Shown here: positions 1-10,858 of the stretch, piece by piece
Position numbering within the stretch: the first letter of the stretch is position 1
How the letters are laid out: every line of letters starts with the position of its first letter
Notes under the pieces: model-generated
What the model was told of the DNA's origin: nothing
The model's database searches: none
Seen by the model: only the letters and a program-made list of their open reading frames with translations
Assembly (NCBI GenBank): GCA_022497145.1
Contig: MU385855.1
Coordinates: 620,001 to 684,000, forward strand
Source: Rostrohypoxylon terebratum
Taxonomy: Eukaryota > Ascomycota > Sordariomycetes > Xylariales > Hypoxylaceae
Direction of reading: 5' to 3'
DNA: 64,000 nucleotides
Made by a program: the position numbers and the translations under genes

Positions 1-1863
1 GCGAATCTCGTACCCAAGACCCTTGTGAAAGCCTTTCGCGTCCATACGAATGGAGACAACAGCACGGGTCTTAAGATCGAACATACCAGTCCCAGGTATC
101 CTTGGATCGTGCGCATCCAATTGTGAACGCATCATGAAATCGCGGAAACTGGTATAGTGGAAAGCTTCCTCGGCATTACGTTCTTCTTCGGAGATCTGGT
201 CTGAATTGGGGTGCCTATATCTCTCATACTCTTCTTTGGTCAGTGTTAGGAGTTTTTCCATCGATTTTCCTAACATGCTCAGGATATTCGCCGTGTCAAA
301 TTCTTTATCAGCATCAATGGCGTAAGTACCGTCTTTCCAGTGTAGGAATATTGCTGCCGGCCCCCTCAAGATTCTTGTATATTGCATGGAGTCGGGTTCG
401 AATTGTCGCGAGAGCATGCTTGAATTGATTTCTCGCCAGGCCGACAAGAGATAATGGAAGTGAGAGAGCATAGACGTCATACTGGAGGTCGAGCCTGTAT
501 ATTTCTTGGCGTTCTCCTTTGCGATTCGAATCAGGTTAGAATCTTTGGAAGAGGTTACATACTGCTTCAACGCGTTAAAGTCGAATTCTTGGATGGGCAT
601 GATCTCCGAGAGGTATGGATCAAAATTGTAAACCCGAGATCGAGGATCCTGGAGAGTATACACGCCAGGGTTGAACAAAACCCTCTCGAGCCCATATGAC
701 AATGCAGGAACCGGGGGCCGATACGCCTCGACAGGAACTGTATGTAGGTCTTTGGCACGGACTACGTGGATGAATAGGGGGCTTTTCGCAGGTATGTCAG
801 ATTTGTCTGTTTTTGAACTTTGGACCTTTTGGATCTTTACGGCCTTTTGCGACTTTTGCGACTTTTGCGCCTTCTTCTTCTGATGTTTTGGCCCTTTTGG
901 CTCTTTCGATTTCTTTTTTGGAGATTTTTCAGGGGTTTCGCTCGTGGTTGGCTCATTTGCAACTTGGAATTTGTCCCGAAGTTCAGGTGTGGCAAATCCT
1001 ACAGAATTGATATCGTTGCTTTCAACGACTGGTGACAAATCAGGGAGATCCTTTGCCTCTCCATCTTGAGTTGCTGTTTTGGCCGCCTCTGCGGCAGCCT
1101 TTTTCTTCGCTTTCGATTTTAAACGCCTTTCTCTTTGACTGACCTTAGGTTTTTCTGTCGAGGCAGTGGCAGAGGCAGAGGCAGAGGCAGTTTCACCATC
1201 GGGGGCGGCAGCCGTCGTTATATTTTCGCCAACTGATATTTGGTTTGGATTTGTGTCCTGAGCTTCCTTATTTTCAGACTTATCAGTATTCGTAACAGCC
1301 TTAGCTTGAGCCTTCGGTTTGGTGTGAGCCTTGGTGTGAGCCTGAGCTTTCGTTCCAGGGTTTAAAGCTGCGGTTGCTTGGTCAGAATGACCGGCAGACT
1401 TGATGATTTGGTCGATATTGATGTTCTGAGAAGCGAGAACATTCTTCAATGCTGCAAGCGCGCCTTGCAGAACCTGTAATTGGCGTGCGTCTGCACTTTG
1501 GGCGGCGGCTTTCTTGGTCAAAGGTGGGACCTTCGGTTGACACTGGTCGGTCTTGGAAAACTTAGGTGCGCCCTTCTTCTTCTTTTTCTTCTGGGGATTC
1601 TGGGGATTCTGAGGATTCTGGAGCGGATTGGACGATTGAACCGCTATGTCTTTGGCCTCATTCGCTGGTGTCGCCGAACTCTCAGCTTGCTGGGTGGCTC
1701 GGAAAGATGTGTTGGACAATAGTCGGCCATGATGATGAAGAATATTAGGAATTAAGGTGGGACGAAGCGCCCGCGACCTTGCCGACTGGGTAGCCGCAAA
1801 ACATGAGGCGCAAACATAGGTCGATCCAATATGGTGTGCGTTACGGCTGCTCAATCGAAGCAT
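1..1863 (-). CDS. pet127: Pet127-like mitochondrial RNA-processing protein (C-terminus off window)
   Basis: The frame is open without a break from ATG 1863 to the left edge, so about 621 codons are visible and the C-terminus is missing. Yeast Pet127 is a mitochondrial membrane-associated protein needed for 5'-end processing and stability of mitochondrial RNAs. The N-terminus is rich in Arg, Ser and Leu without acidic residues (MLRLSSRNAHHIGSTY), as expected of a mitochondrial presequence. A long low-complexity region follows, with Lys runs, a QNPQNPQNPQKKKKKK tract and Ala/Gln/Lys repeats. The conserved Pet127 core begins with HTVPVEAYRPPVPALSYGLE and LFNPGVYTLQDPRSRVYNFD, then SMTSMLSHFHYLLSAWREIN, and reaches FDLKTRAVVSIRMDAKGFHK at the edge. 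Start and the last motif are in the same frame (1863 and 84 differ by a multiple of three), so no intron is required. The family call rests on these core motifs. Confidence 0.9.
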   Translation of the reverse strand, partial: MLRLSSRNAHHIGSTYVCASCFAATQSARSRALRPTLIPNILHHHGRLLSNTSFRATQQAESSATPANEAKDIAVQSSNPLQNPQNPQNPQKKKKKKGAPKFSKTDQCQPKVPPLTKKAAAQSADARQLQVLQGALAALKNVLASQNINIDQIIKSAGHSDQATAALNPGTKAQAHTKAHTKPKAQAKAVTNTDKSENKEAQDTNPNQISVGENITTAAAPDGETASASASATASTEKPKVSQRERRLKSKAKKKAAAEAAKTATQDGEAKDLPDLSPVVESNDINSVGFATPELRDKFQVANEPTTSETPEKSPKKKSKEPKGPKHQKKKAQKSQKSQKAVKIQKVQSSKTDKSDIPAKSPLFIHVVRAKDLHTVPVEAYRPPVPALSYGLERVLFNPGVYTLQDPRSRVYNFDPYLSEIMPIQEFDFNALKQYVTSSKDSNLIRIAKENAKKYTGSTSSMTSMLSHFHYLLSAWREINSSMLSRQFEPDSMQYTRILRGPAAIFLHWKDGTYAIDADKEFDTANILSMLGKSMEKLLTLTKEEYERYRHPNSDQISEEERNAEEAFHYTSFRDFMMRSQLDAHDPRIPGTGMFDLKTRAVVSIRMDAKGFHKGLGYEIR

Positions 1864-2412
1864 TGCAAACGCTATGCGTGAAAGACTCGTCAAGTCGTCA
1901 ACCCGGTTACTAGGTGGTTTATGATATTGCGATGGTGGGATGGTAACTTTTTTTGGTTTCCAACTTTTGTCGAACTTCTTTTTTTTTCCTACTAGATTCT
2001 GAAAATTTCTTGGACCGATTGGAGGTGGTACAAAGTTTTTATCGATAATGCAACCCTGACTCCACGTCCGATAAGATAAGACATCCATATGTCCATTAAG
2101 GTTGTCCAGAACCCACTTGCCACTCTGCCACTGGCACTACGGGCATGGATGGATGTACCTAGTACCAGGTAGCGGCATTGAAGAGCCCGTACGTGTGCAA
2201 TTACATACTATGTATATGTACTTCGTATTGAACTACATATACTCATCAAAACTTGTAAACGAGCAAGAACAATGGATTCATTTATTTCAACGTAGAAAGA
2301 TCAAAACTTAAGTCGAAATCCTGAAATCTCATTCTCTTGTTGGAGTACAACGGTGGAAATAGACAAGCGGACATTTGTCTCCGGGTCACGAGCGCCGACA
2401 TGATACCTCAGA
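1864..2412. promoter_or_regulatory. Divergent intergenic region PET127 / WDR83
   Basis: About 550 bp between the start of PET127 (minus) and WDR83 (plus), so it should hold both promoters. It has T-rich stretches near 1945-1995 and a TA-rich stretch near 2205-2245. I see no further ORF or clear factor-binding motif. Confidence 0.5.
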
Positions 2413-3559
2413 ATGGCTTTCCCCAACAAGCCAATTGCCCACCTAATAGGTTCTAACGGTAAAAACAAACTTATCCAAACCCCCCTAAAAGCACCCATCC
2501 GCTAAACCCGTCCTAGGTCCCGTTCATGCTCTCACGTACTCACACTCACCGGGGACGTACATCCTCGCGGGCTCAGCAGACCGGACCGTGAGGCTGTACA
2601 ACCCGCAACCCAGCACATCCATCCACCACGCCGCCTCCTCACACATACCCAAGTCCAGCAATGCGGCCGCCCCGGCCCTGCCGCAAGGCCTGCTGATCCA
2701 GTCCTACTCGGGGCACGGGTACGAGGTGCTCTCGCTCGACGTGACGACGGACAACGCGCGCTTCGCGTCCGTGGGCGGGGACCGCACCGTCTTCTACTGG
2801 GACGTGACGACGGCGCTGACGATCCGGCGCTTCGGCGGCACCCCGCAGAGCCACACCGCGCGCATCAACTGCGTGGCTTTCGCCGGCGAGGACGACAGTC
2901 TACTGGTTACCGGGAGTCTAGATACCACCGTCCGGATCTGGGACTTGAAGAGCAAGTCCCTGAAACCGATCCAAGTTCTGAGCGAGGCGCGAGACTCCTT
3001 GTCTGCCGTTGTTGTGCGGGGGGCTGAAATGGTGACGGGGAGTGTTGATGGCCGCGTGAGGACGTACGATGTACGTATGGGACGGTGTGTGACAGATGTT
3101 ATCGGGCCTAGCGTTACGAGCTTGTGCACGACTATGGATGGAAAGGCGCTCCTAGTTGGGAGTCTAGATAGTAAAATCCGATTGATGGATCGGGAGAGCG
3201 GAGGATGTCTAAAGACTTACTCCGATCCAGGTTGGAAGAACGAAGAATTACGTGTCCAATCTATACTAGGCGGCAAAGAGAAATATATTGTAACCGGAGA
3301 TGAGATGACAGGCACGCCGAGCCGGAATAGCGAAGGGAGGATATGGGCGTGGGATATACTAACCGGAACGCTGGTGGGCCAAGTCACGGTTCCTTGGGGA
3401 CCTCCGGGCCACGAGCCCAAGAAAAGTATAGGCAAAGATGGCAAGCCGAAAGAACGGAGTAACGTACTGAGTTGTCTTGCATGGAAAGAGAATGGGTTCG
3501 GAGATCAATATTGTGTCAGTGGCACATCTGGAATCGTCACTGTATTTGGATATCATTGA
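2413..3559 (+). CDS. wdr83: WD40-repeat protein, WDR83/MORG1 family
   Basis: Two exons, 2413..2458 and 2517..3559, encode 362 aa. The first exon gives MAFPNKPIAHLIGSNG. The 58-bp intron (gtaaaa, branch gctaaac, ctag) splits the Gly codon and restores the conserved GPVHALTYSHSPGTYILAGS of the first blade. WDR83 is a small seven-bladed beta-propeller scaffold reported in MAPK signalling and in spliceosomal complexes in animals; its fungal role is inferred from family only. Visible WD signatures include SADRTVRLYN, TGSLDTTVRIWDL, TGSVDGRVRTYD and ISCLAW-type repeats near the end (VLSCLAWKEN, CVSGTSGIVTVF). A longest-ORF reading would start at GTG 2588 and lose most of blade 1; the spliced ATG start is better. 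The 5' half of exon 2 (about 2520-2900) is markedly GC-rich compared with the rest of the gene. Confidence 0.9.
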
Positions 3560-3884
3560 GTTAAGGAGGCATTGCTCGGCTTTAAAAAGGGACTACATCA
3601 TCACAGAAAACATAATACAATGCTTAACATGAACATTAGCACCAATTTCTGGTGCCCCTCAACATTGGTTCTATGCGACAGTAATTGATGGGTAACAACA
3701 CGTCGACTTATGAAAACAACCCCCTTTCTATGTATCAAGTGTCCCTGTCCTACGCCAAAAACACCGCATGCCGATATGCTATCCTTATCCATTATGGGAT
3801 TTCCCAGACATTAGTACAGCATCGGACCATATCATGCAACCGTAGCATTTCTTTTCATTCAAGAATATCCCCGGCCAACCATGT
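3560..3884. other. Convergent 3' intergenic region
   Basis: 325 bp between the stop of WDR83 and the stop of the mannosyltransferase on the opposite strand. It should hold both 3' UTRs and terminators. No gene seen. Confidence 0.5.
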
Positions 3885-5226
3885 TCAGTACATTCCTGCA
3901 TACTTGAACCAGTTCGGCCGGCAATCCTCCTTGTTTAGCCAGGCTTCGCCGTCGGTGAAACGACCGGTTACACAGCCTCTGCATTTCGGCGAGTTGGGGC
4001 AGTTGAAGAAAGGGATGTGTTGGTATCCGATGTCGCGGAACCTATAAGATATTAGTATTATGAACTCGTCCAGGCAGGGCGGATTTACTGACCAATGAAT
4101 CTTGGTCTTGTCCTCAAAAAGACCTAGCGCAATGCTGTGGACAGGCGCATCGCCCCATCTTTCGTAGAAGAAACCACCAGCACGATCCAAGTGGTTGAAA
4201 TAATCTTCATAGGCTTGGCTTCTCCAGAAGTTAATATCAGCGATCTCGAAGTTAGTCCAGAAGTGGCATGTCGAGTATCCATTCGCTTGATCCCAATGGA
4301 CGGGGCGACGTTCCTTGTCGGTCAGCCAAGCCTCGGCTCTGTTCTCGTGCAAGTATTCGGGGTGTTGGGCAATAAACTTGTTCGTCTCTGGCCATAGAGT
4401 CGGGATCGATTGGGGCGCATCGTAGAGGGAGATAGTGAAGCCATACGTCTTGTTATGGTCCTGCATATAACGGAATACGTCATAGTCGATATCACAGAAG
4501 AAGTGGACCTTGGGCTCAACACGCCAGTAATACTGTATATCGGCTAGGGCTGGGTGTTTGTAGAAAAGACCGCTGTTCCATCTACACATCTTGTGGTATG
4601 AAATCTTGTTCGCGTACTGGATGTCGTTTTCCTCGAGGATCTTCACGGATTCCTTGTATAGGTCGTCGTTAATCCAGGATGGAGTATCCCAATGCTCGTT
4701 AGGAATGATCTCTACGATACTGCATCAGCAAAGCACGCGAAGGAAATATACACAATCCAGCTTACCATATCGTGTCTCGGCCTTGGTTGCTGCTCTCGTT
4801 TTTCGCTTGAATTCCTCGGTGAAAGGGACATCGTTGAAAAAGGTCCAAGGGTAGTTGAACTTGGAGTTCCATGTTCGCTCTAGATCGTGCATAGACTGCA
4901 ACATGCCATCCAACTCTTCGTTTCGTACGAGGGCTAAGAGCGTCGCATTGATTCTCGCAGTGCCGGCGGCACCAGGGGCGTAACCCTCTCCGGCGCGGAT
5001 AAGGACACCTTCCGGTTCTCCAGTAGCTATTTCGTCGTTAGACACTTGGCATACGTATGTGGAGCAGCAAAGACTCACGATCTAGATTAGGATCTCTTTC
5101 GATGGTTCCATGGAAATCGGCAGAGGTCTTTATGCTAGATTCAGGACGCCATATTGTGTAGAGGAAAAAAACACAGACTACAAAAACAGCCGCCGCCAAA
5201 GCACGGACAGGCCTCGCGATGGCCAT
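3885..5226 (-). CDS. Alpha-1,2-mannosyltransferase, KTR/KRE2/MNT1 family (GT15)
   Basis: Four exons on the minus strand (5226..5079, 5026..4766, 4711..4093, 4041..3885) encode 394 aa. The enzyme transfers mannose from GDP-mannose onto N- and O-linked glycans in the Golgi. It is a type II membrane protein: short basic cytosolic tail (MAIARPVRA), one membrane segment (about residues 9-27, AAAVFVVCVFFLYTIW), stem, then the GT15 domain. Family motifs appear in order: ARINATLLALVRNEEL, FNYPWTFFNDVPFTEEF, IPNEHWDTPSWIND, ISYHKMCRWNSGLFY, YYWRVEPKVHFFCDIDYD, the catalytic-region NGYSTCHFWTNFEIAD, and GGFFYERWGDAPVHSIALG. Introns are 52, 54 and 51 bp. The third uses donor GTCAGT and acceptor TATAG, the only pair that rebuilds IHWFRDIGYQH. 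In the second, the first possible acceptor (CAG) would give a stop, so the CGTAG nine bases on is used. It shares a divergent promoter region with the gamma-tubulin complex gene. Confidence 0.93.
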
Positions 5227-6002
5227 GATGAGGAATTAACGTTGTCTGATCATTAACTTCGTTGACGTAGAAGAGTTTCGAAGATTTGTTTCAAATTAGA
5301 AGATGCGATATGCGACGAACGGTAAATGGTGAATTCGTCACGATCGTAATTAAAGTCTCGGTGCAGCGGGAAATCAATCAAGTCGTCGGAAATGTACAAA
5401 TGAAGAGAAGGTTTTGGTATCAAGTTACGTCCAAGCGATGGCTCCTAATTTGACACTCTGCATCAAATCTCGAGTTGTTAGTTGTTTCATTGGGGCAAAG
5501 GAGAAATCGGAAAATCTTACTGGTAATCTGGTACCGATCAGACGCCAACGCAATACCTGTTTTGCCACATACAAGATGTACCGATATCCCCTAGTGCTTT
5601 AGCGCGGTGGGCCCAGCGGGTGGAAAAAGGGGAATCACAGTGTTAGAAGTTCCTAAAAGCGTGGAAATGACGACTATGTCGCACTGTATGACCTATCATC
5701 CCTGCAGTTAGAGGACGCGTCAACGCGCATCAACTGCCCAATGCTCAGTTTTCGAATCAAATTGATAGATCCGATAAGACTTTACTGAGCATATCTTTCT
5801 ATATGCATTATATGTTATACAGGATTGATCTCTATATGCATAAATCCAAATAGACCCAATCGAGACAAGACTTGATGAACTCAATCTTCAGTAATTCTCT
5901 ATGAAGTCGCTACTATTTATTAAAATTCATTCGATATTAATTCATCTCACCTAGCGAAGCTTTTATATTACGTGTTGGCCTTGCGTCGATAGTCGAACAA
6001 GC
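5227..6002. promoter_or_regulatory. Divergent intergenic region GT15 / GCP5-like
   Basis: 776 bp between two genes that diverge. The segment 5760-5960 is AT-rich, with TATATG/ATATAT-type stretches next to the start of the GCP5-like gene. No further coding signal. Confidence 0.5.
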
Positions 6003-8719
6003 ATGGCATTCGCCGCCACGTTAGGCGCGCTAACTGAAGAATTAATTGAGGTTATCACCTCCACATCAAGTCAGGTAAGGCATAGAAGTCGACTACATTG
6101 GGTACTCAAGTAAGCATACTCACATAGCAATAGTCAGATCCCGGGCGCTTCAATGCTCTCAAGGAATCAAGCCTGCGAAGCATTCGCTACCATAACTTCC
6201 TACGCACAAATCAATTCGAGGTTGAGGCGAAGCTTAACGGTTTCGAAGAGCACTTCCGTGTTGTCAATCGAGATGGGCTAGCTGATGCTTTGAGGGAGCG
6301 TCTAGATGCACTCGCTCACGTCTCCAACAAATGGACACCGGATGTTCTCCAGCTACTATTACAACTCGAAGATCAGCCTATCAAGAAGTCTAAATTAGCT
6401 GATCTTGAGTTGCTCAAAGAGCCAGAGGAGAGTTCTGAGCCTCCCCTTAAGTGGGACGATATCGCCAAAGAGGATGGCTGGGATCAAGACCGTGACATAT
6501 GGAAGAACGCTAGGTTTGACGGCGACAGTTCAGATGACGAATATTTTGACGACGCATCTAACATCTCAGCCGAAGATGAACTTACTTCAGCATCATCTAC
6601 TGAAGCACACCGGAGACTCCCCACGGACTTTCTTGTCAGTTGTGAAGATGATGGCGGACTCGATCAGGTTCGACAAACGCAACTTTGGAGGAACGATGCT
6701 CCACCAAAAGATGAAGCGGGTAGACCTCATAAGATTGTCATGACAGAATTTCAAGCCGTGCGCGAGGTGCTTTTCATGCTAAATGGTCTGGGAAACACTC
6801 TGTTCGACGCTCAAGGAAACCCATCTCTATTGTTTCAATTGAAGCACACTTCATGGGGAGTTTACAAAGCGTTACTAGGTTCATTTAGCGAAGCGGGCCG
6901 ACAATTATATGTCCTCCGTGAGTTTGCGAAACATCCCCAACATGTACCGCTATTGCAGGTATTCCAAGAAGCTATTCAAAAACGTCTTCGATTATTCGAC
7001 GTTGAAATCTCAAAGTTACAGCGCCAATATGTAGATATCCAGGAGGATGTCATCGTCAGCATAGCGAAAGTCCTAGACGATGTGAAACCACACCTACAGC
7101 CCCTCGCTTGTCTCTCGGATATTATTTACCAGCTCCAAAGATCGAAATACCCTCATCCGTTTCATTACTTAGAACTCCTTTATGATGCCGCCGAAATTTC
7201 TCAGCTCCAAGGAAACGATGGGGTGTACGAATTCGTAGCTACTTTGTTCTTCGAATGCTTTCAAGTATACCTCCGATCCATTCGTCTCTGGATGGAAGCC
7301 GGTGAGCTTACTAAGGAAGATAAAACTTTCTTCATTTCTAGTTCTTCAAGCCAAGTTCCCAAGAGTCAAGTCTGGGCAGATCAATTCACATTGAGAAAAA
7401 CTTCTGACGGCATTTTATATGTGCCGCGATTTCTGCAGCCAGCAGCATCCAAAATCCTCATAACCGGCAAAAGTGTTGTGGTTCTAAAGCTTCTAGGAAG
7501 ATACCAATCAACTAACGCTCAAGCGCCTGAGCCATCTCTAGAAATCGGCGGAAAATTCGCGTCTACTTACGGATTGTTTGCGCCTTTCTCCGAAGTCTTC
7601 AACGACACGTTCGATAAATGGATGGAGAGTAAGCACCACGCTGCTTCCACAACTCTCCAACGAACACTGTTCGAATCGTGCAATCTCTGGTCGGCCTTGG
7701 ATTCTCTCCGACACGTATATCTCATGTCCGACGGCTCACGATCTGATTCATTCGCATTCGCGGTTTTCAACAACCTTGATCTCCTCAATGCTAATTGGCA
7801 TGATCGATTCAACCTAACGTCTCTAGCTCATGAAGCATTTGGTGCTCTTGCTGATGCTCACCAAGTATCTGTCTGTGTATCTGCAGATGGATATAAAGAT
7901 AGCGTAAATGAGGTTCGAAGATCTGTTCGTGCAGGTCTCCCGTTTATAAAAATAGTTCATCGCCTGTCTTGGCCACTCCGAATTATTTTGTCAGATGAGA
8001 GCCTTGCTCAATATCAAGCAGCCTTTACTCTATTGCTGCAGCTCCGGCGGGCTACATACGTCCTCCATAAATACCGCTTTGTATCCGACAACATGTCGGG
8101 TACGGAAATCACATCGACAGACCAATCAGTCTATTATGGACTCAGGGCGAGATTCCTTTGGTTTTGCAACATCCTTCACGCCTATTTCAACCAATTGGTA
8201 TTAGGGCCACTTATAACACAATTTCACGAGATGCTTCAACAAGCAGAAGATGTAACCGCCATGGTAGCCTCACATAGTACATTCACGAAGAAGATGGTTG
8301 GCGAGATGTGCTTGAGTGGCAGGCTTGATCCTATCCGCCAATGCATTCTGGACATGTTTGATCTCACTATCAGACTTCAGGATGCACGTCAGCTGGAATC
8401 TGAGAGAGAACAAGAAGAAGTACAAGAGCTATCACGATTATCGGTGATGTCATCTCCGATGAAGCACAGGAGGTACCTCAAGAGTGACGAGGAGGAGGAT
8501 GAGACATTCCTCTACGAACAAGATAAAAGCTCAATGATGCAGGATAAGGAGCTGTCTTTCGCTGAGGTTCTCAGCGAGATTCGATCCGATTTTGATCGGC
8601 ATGTGAAATTCATTTCTAGTGGCTTGAGAGGGGTCGCAAGAGCCAGTGGAGATAGTGCTGCAGGAAAATGGGACACTCTGGCCGAAATGCTGGAGGTTGG
8701 GATTCAGGGGCGTAGATAG
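6003..8719 (+). CDS. Gamma-tubulin complex component, GCP5/Mod21-like
   Basis: Two exons, 6003..6074 and 6134..8719, encode 885 aa. GCP proteins (Spc97/Spc98 family) assemble the gamma-tubulin ring complex that nucleates microtubules at spindle pole bodies. Exon 1 (MAFAATLGALTEELIEV) joins through a 59-bp intron (gtaagg..aatag) to SDPGRFNALKESSLRSIRYH. This N-terminus and the later EPPLKWDDIAKEDGWDQD with a following acidic SSDDEYFDD stretch resemble the non-core subunit GCP5 (S. pombe Mod21). The middle shows the GCP N-terminal domain feature EFQAVREVLFMLNGLGNTLF, and the C-terminal half shows the GCP C-domain (FNLTSLAHEAFG, WPLRIILSDESLAQYQAAFT, RFLWFCNILHAYF). A start inside exon 2 at 6290 would be a non-ATG codon and would drop conserved residues. 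Assignment to GCP5 rather than GCP4 or GCP6 is by motif impression only. Confidence 0.85.
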
Positions 8720-9585
8720 TGCTGAACATGTGCTACTCTTACGCAAACGGTGAATTGCTGCCAACCTTATGCAGATTACCAAACGAATATACCATGTACA
8801 TAATAATGGAACAGTGTCCATTCTAGACTCTGCTGGCCGTAAAACATCATCGAGATCTATCGTAAGGTTATGATAAGCTTAAACCGCTGGGCCAGCAGCA
8901 TCTCAGATCGATTAAGGTCTCCAATGACACATGCATACTTTGTACGGCCCGAAAATCTAGGAAATTGCCCGTAGCACGGAAAGCTACGTGGAAATTCTCG
9001 ATCAACCTTTACACCAACCTAATCCCGCTATCTCGTATATCAAATTTCCGTCTGCATTCAAGGTTGAGATCCATCGATGGCAGAGCATTTGCCGAGATCT
9101 TCTCAGTGAGCTATGACTATGACATGACGGAGACCAATTTGGCACGCTAGGGGTGACAGAAGACATCGATGAAAGGATAAAGCTTGGAGTCTGGGACTCT
9201 GGGTGACATCGAACCCCCACTACGAAAGTTCTTGGCATGCATCATATCTTGGGGAAGTGGGACCACAACGAAAGTTGGAGTCTTGGAGATCATAAATACG
9301 TACCTATGTACTGCCGTACCTACCAAATTTGAAAGCCTCAATTTCAGCCGCAGTTTCCAAAGCTGAGTAAGGAGATTGAGGCTGAAATCTCCACGTGACT
9401 CAAGCCACATCTGTGCGACCCACTCTAGTACCTGGTTCAGGTGGCTCTCGCTATTATTCGCCTTATCACATCGCGACAGTTCTCATCTCAGATTCATCAC
9501 CGCAAACACTCCATATAAGAACAGTCTTCTCAGAATAGACCTCTACAACGATTAAAGGATCGCACTTATCTAAGAGCAGCACATA
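8720..9585. promoter_or_regulatory. Intergenic region upstream of YJU2
   Basis: Holds the 3' end of the GCP5-like transcript and the promoter of YJU2. Near 9337-9395 a GCCTCAATTTCAGCC-type stretch is followed by GATTGAGGCTGAAATC, an imperfect inverted pair. No coding feature supported. Confidence 0.4.
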
Positions 9586-10858
9586 ATGTCTGAGCGAAAA
9601 GTTCTTAGTACGTCTTCTATTCTCATTTTTGGACTACGAAGTTACTGACCGCGTATAGCCAAGTACTACCCTCCGGACTTCGATCCGAGCCAGATCAAGA
9701 GAGTCAAGGGGCCTAAAACGGCTGGTCCAAAAGTTCAGACTGTCCGTCTAGCAGCTCCATTGGTATGTAAAGTCGCCTCAAGAATATCTCTATGCGCAAT
9801 TACTAACATGTTCCTAGTACGTTATATAAAAATACAAATACAGCCTCAATGTGATGATTACTAATACCCTGTAGTTCGATGAAATGTACTACATGCGGAG
9901 GTAAGTTCTTGTTAACCTAACATCATATGCAGACATTTTCGCTAATGGCTTGTTTTAGAATACATCTACAAAGGCAGGAAGGTATGAACGCCTTCCTAAA
10001 ACGTCGCGAAAACATATACTTACAGGAATGATCAGTTCAACGCGCGAAAGGAGACGCCGGTAGATGAGAAGTATCTCGGCATCCAGATCTTCCGCTTCTA
10101 CATCCGCTGCACGCGATGCAGCGGTCAGATCACCTTCAAGACGGATCCCAAGAACCAAGACTACGTACGTTCCCCCCCTTTCCCCCTTTCCCCCCTCCCC
10201 CCCTTCCTTCTTTCTTTCTTTCTTTCTATCTCTCTTACCGCCCTACTAACTCAAACCCCAGGCCTGCGAGAGCGGCGCCAAGCGCAGCACGGAGCCATGG
10301 CGCGTCGGCCGTGACGAGACGGACGAAGAGCGCCTGGATAGGTTGGAGAAGGAGGAAGAAGAGCGCAACGCGATGGTGGAGCTGGAGGCGAAGACCGTGG
10401 ACGCGAAGCGAGAGATGGCGGTCGCGGACGCGCTCGACGAGATCCGCACCCGCAACGCGCGGCTCGAGCGCGCGAACCAAGACGGCGTCGAGGTCGGGGT
10501 CGCGCTGCCGACGGACGACGAGGCGGAGCGGCTGGAGAGGGAGGATGCGGAGGCGGCGAGACGCGCTTTCGAGTTCGCGAGACAGGTGGATAAGTTGACG
10601 GAGGATGTTATCGAGGAGGAGGTCGAGGAGGATGGGGACGAGGTGCAGGTGCAGACGGGGGCTTCGAGCTCTGCGGGTACGTCTGCGTCGATTGCTAACG
10701 GCACGCCTAAACCTGCACCGGCTGTAGCCGCTGCTCCTGCAGCAGCGAGTAAGGCGCCCGCGGAAGCGCCGGCCCCGTCTTTCAAGCGCGTAGTTAAGAG
10801 GAAGAAGGATTACAGCGCTGCCCTCGGTATCAAGAAGAAGAAGACATCCCTCGTATAG
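9586..10858 (+). CDS. yju2: Splicing factor Yju2 (Cwc16/CCDC94 family)
   Basis: Six exons, 9586..9607, 9659..9761, 9875..9900, 9959..9981, 10036..10164 and 10262..10858, encode 299 aa. Yju2 joins the activated spliceosome with the Prp19 complex and promotes the first catalytic step. The N-terminus MSERKVLTKYYPPDFDP is typical. The zinc-site cysteines are C46 and C49 (FSMKCTTCGEYIYKGRKFNA) and C83 and C86 (IFRFYIRCTRCSGQITFKTD). The C-terminal half is an acidic coiled coil (EKEEEERNAMVELEAK), then an Ala/Pro-rich linker and a basic tail (KKKKTSLV). The 113-bp gap between exons 2 and 3 only works as a twin intron (separate entry). The intron before exon 5 must use the AG at 10035; the AG at 10025 would give a stop at once. 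The last intron (97 bp) has a long C/T tract and branch CTACTAAC. The start of exon 6 is GC-rich. Confidence 0.93.
9762..9874 (+). other. Candidate [D1,2] spliceosomal twin intron (stwintron) in YJU2
   Basis: Exon 2 ends CCATT at 9761. The outer intron's first base G is at 9762. An internal intron follows at 9763..9817 (donor gtatgt, branch TACTAAC at 9801-9807, acceptor ctag). The outer intron resumes at 9818 with TACGTTAT and ends at 9874 (branch TACTAAT, acceptor gtag). Removing the internal 55 nt joins G to TACGT and creates a canonical GTACGT donor for a 58-nt outer intron. The final join CCATT|TTCGATG reads Pro-Phe-Ser-Met and leads into the conserved zinc motif. One-step splicing 9763-9874, or a TAC micro-exon, shifts the frame and destroys the motif. 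Confidence 0.85.

Noticed and set aside
9763..9874. YJU2 model with a 3-nt TAC micro-exon or a single 112-nt intron
   Set aside because: Both shift the frame and replace the conserved zinc motif MKCTTCGEYIYKGRK with an unrelated sequence; the twin-intron reading restores it.
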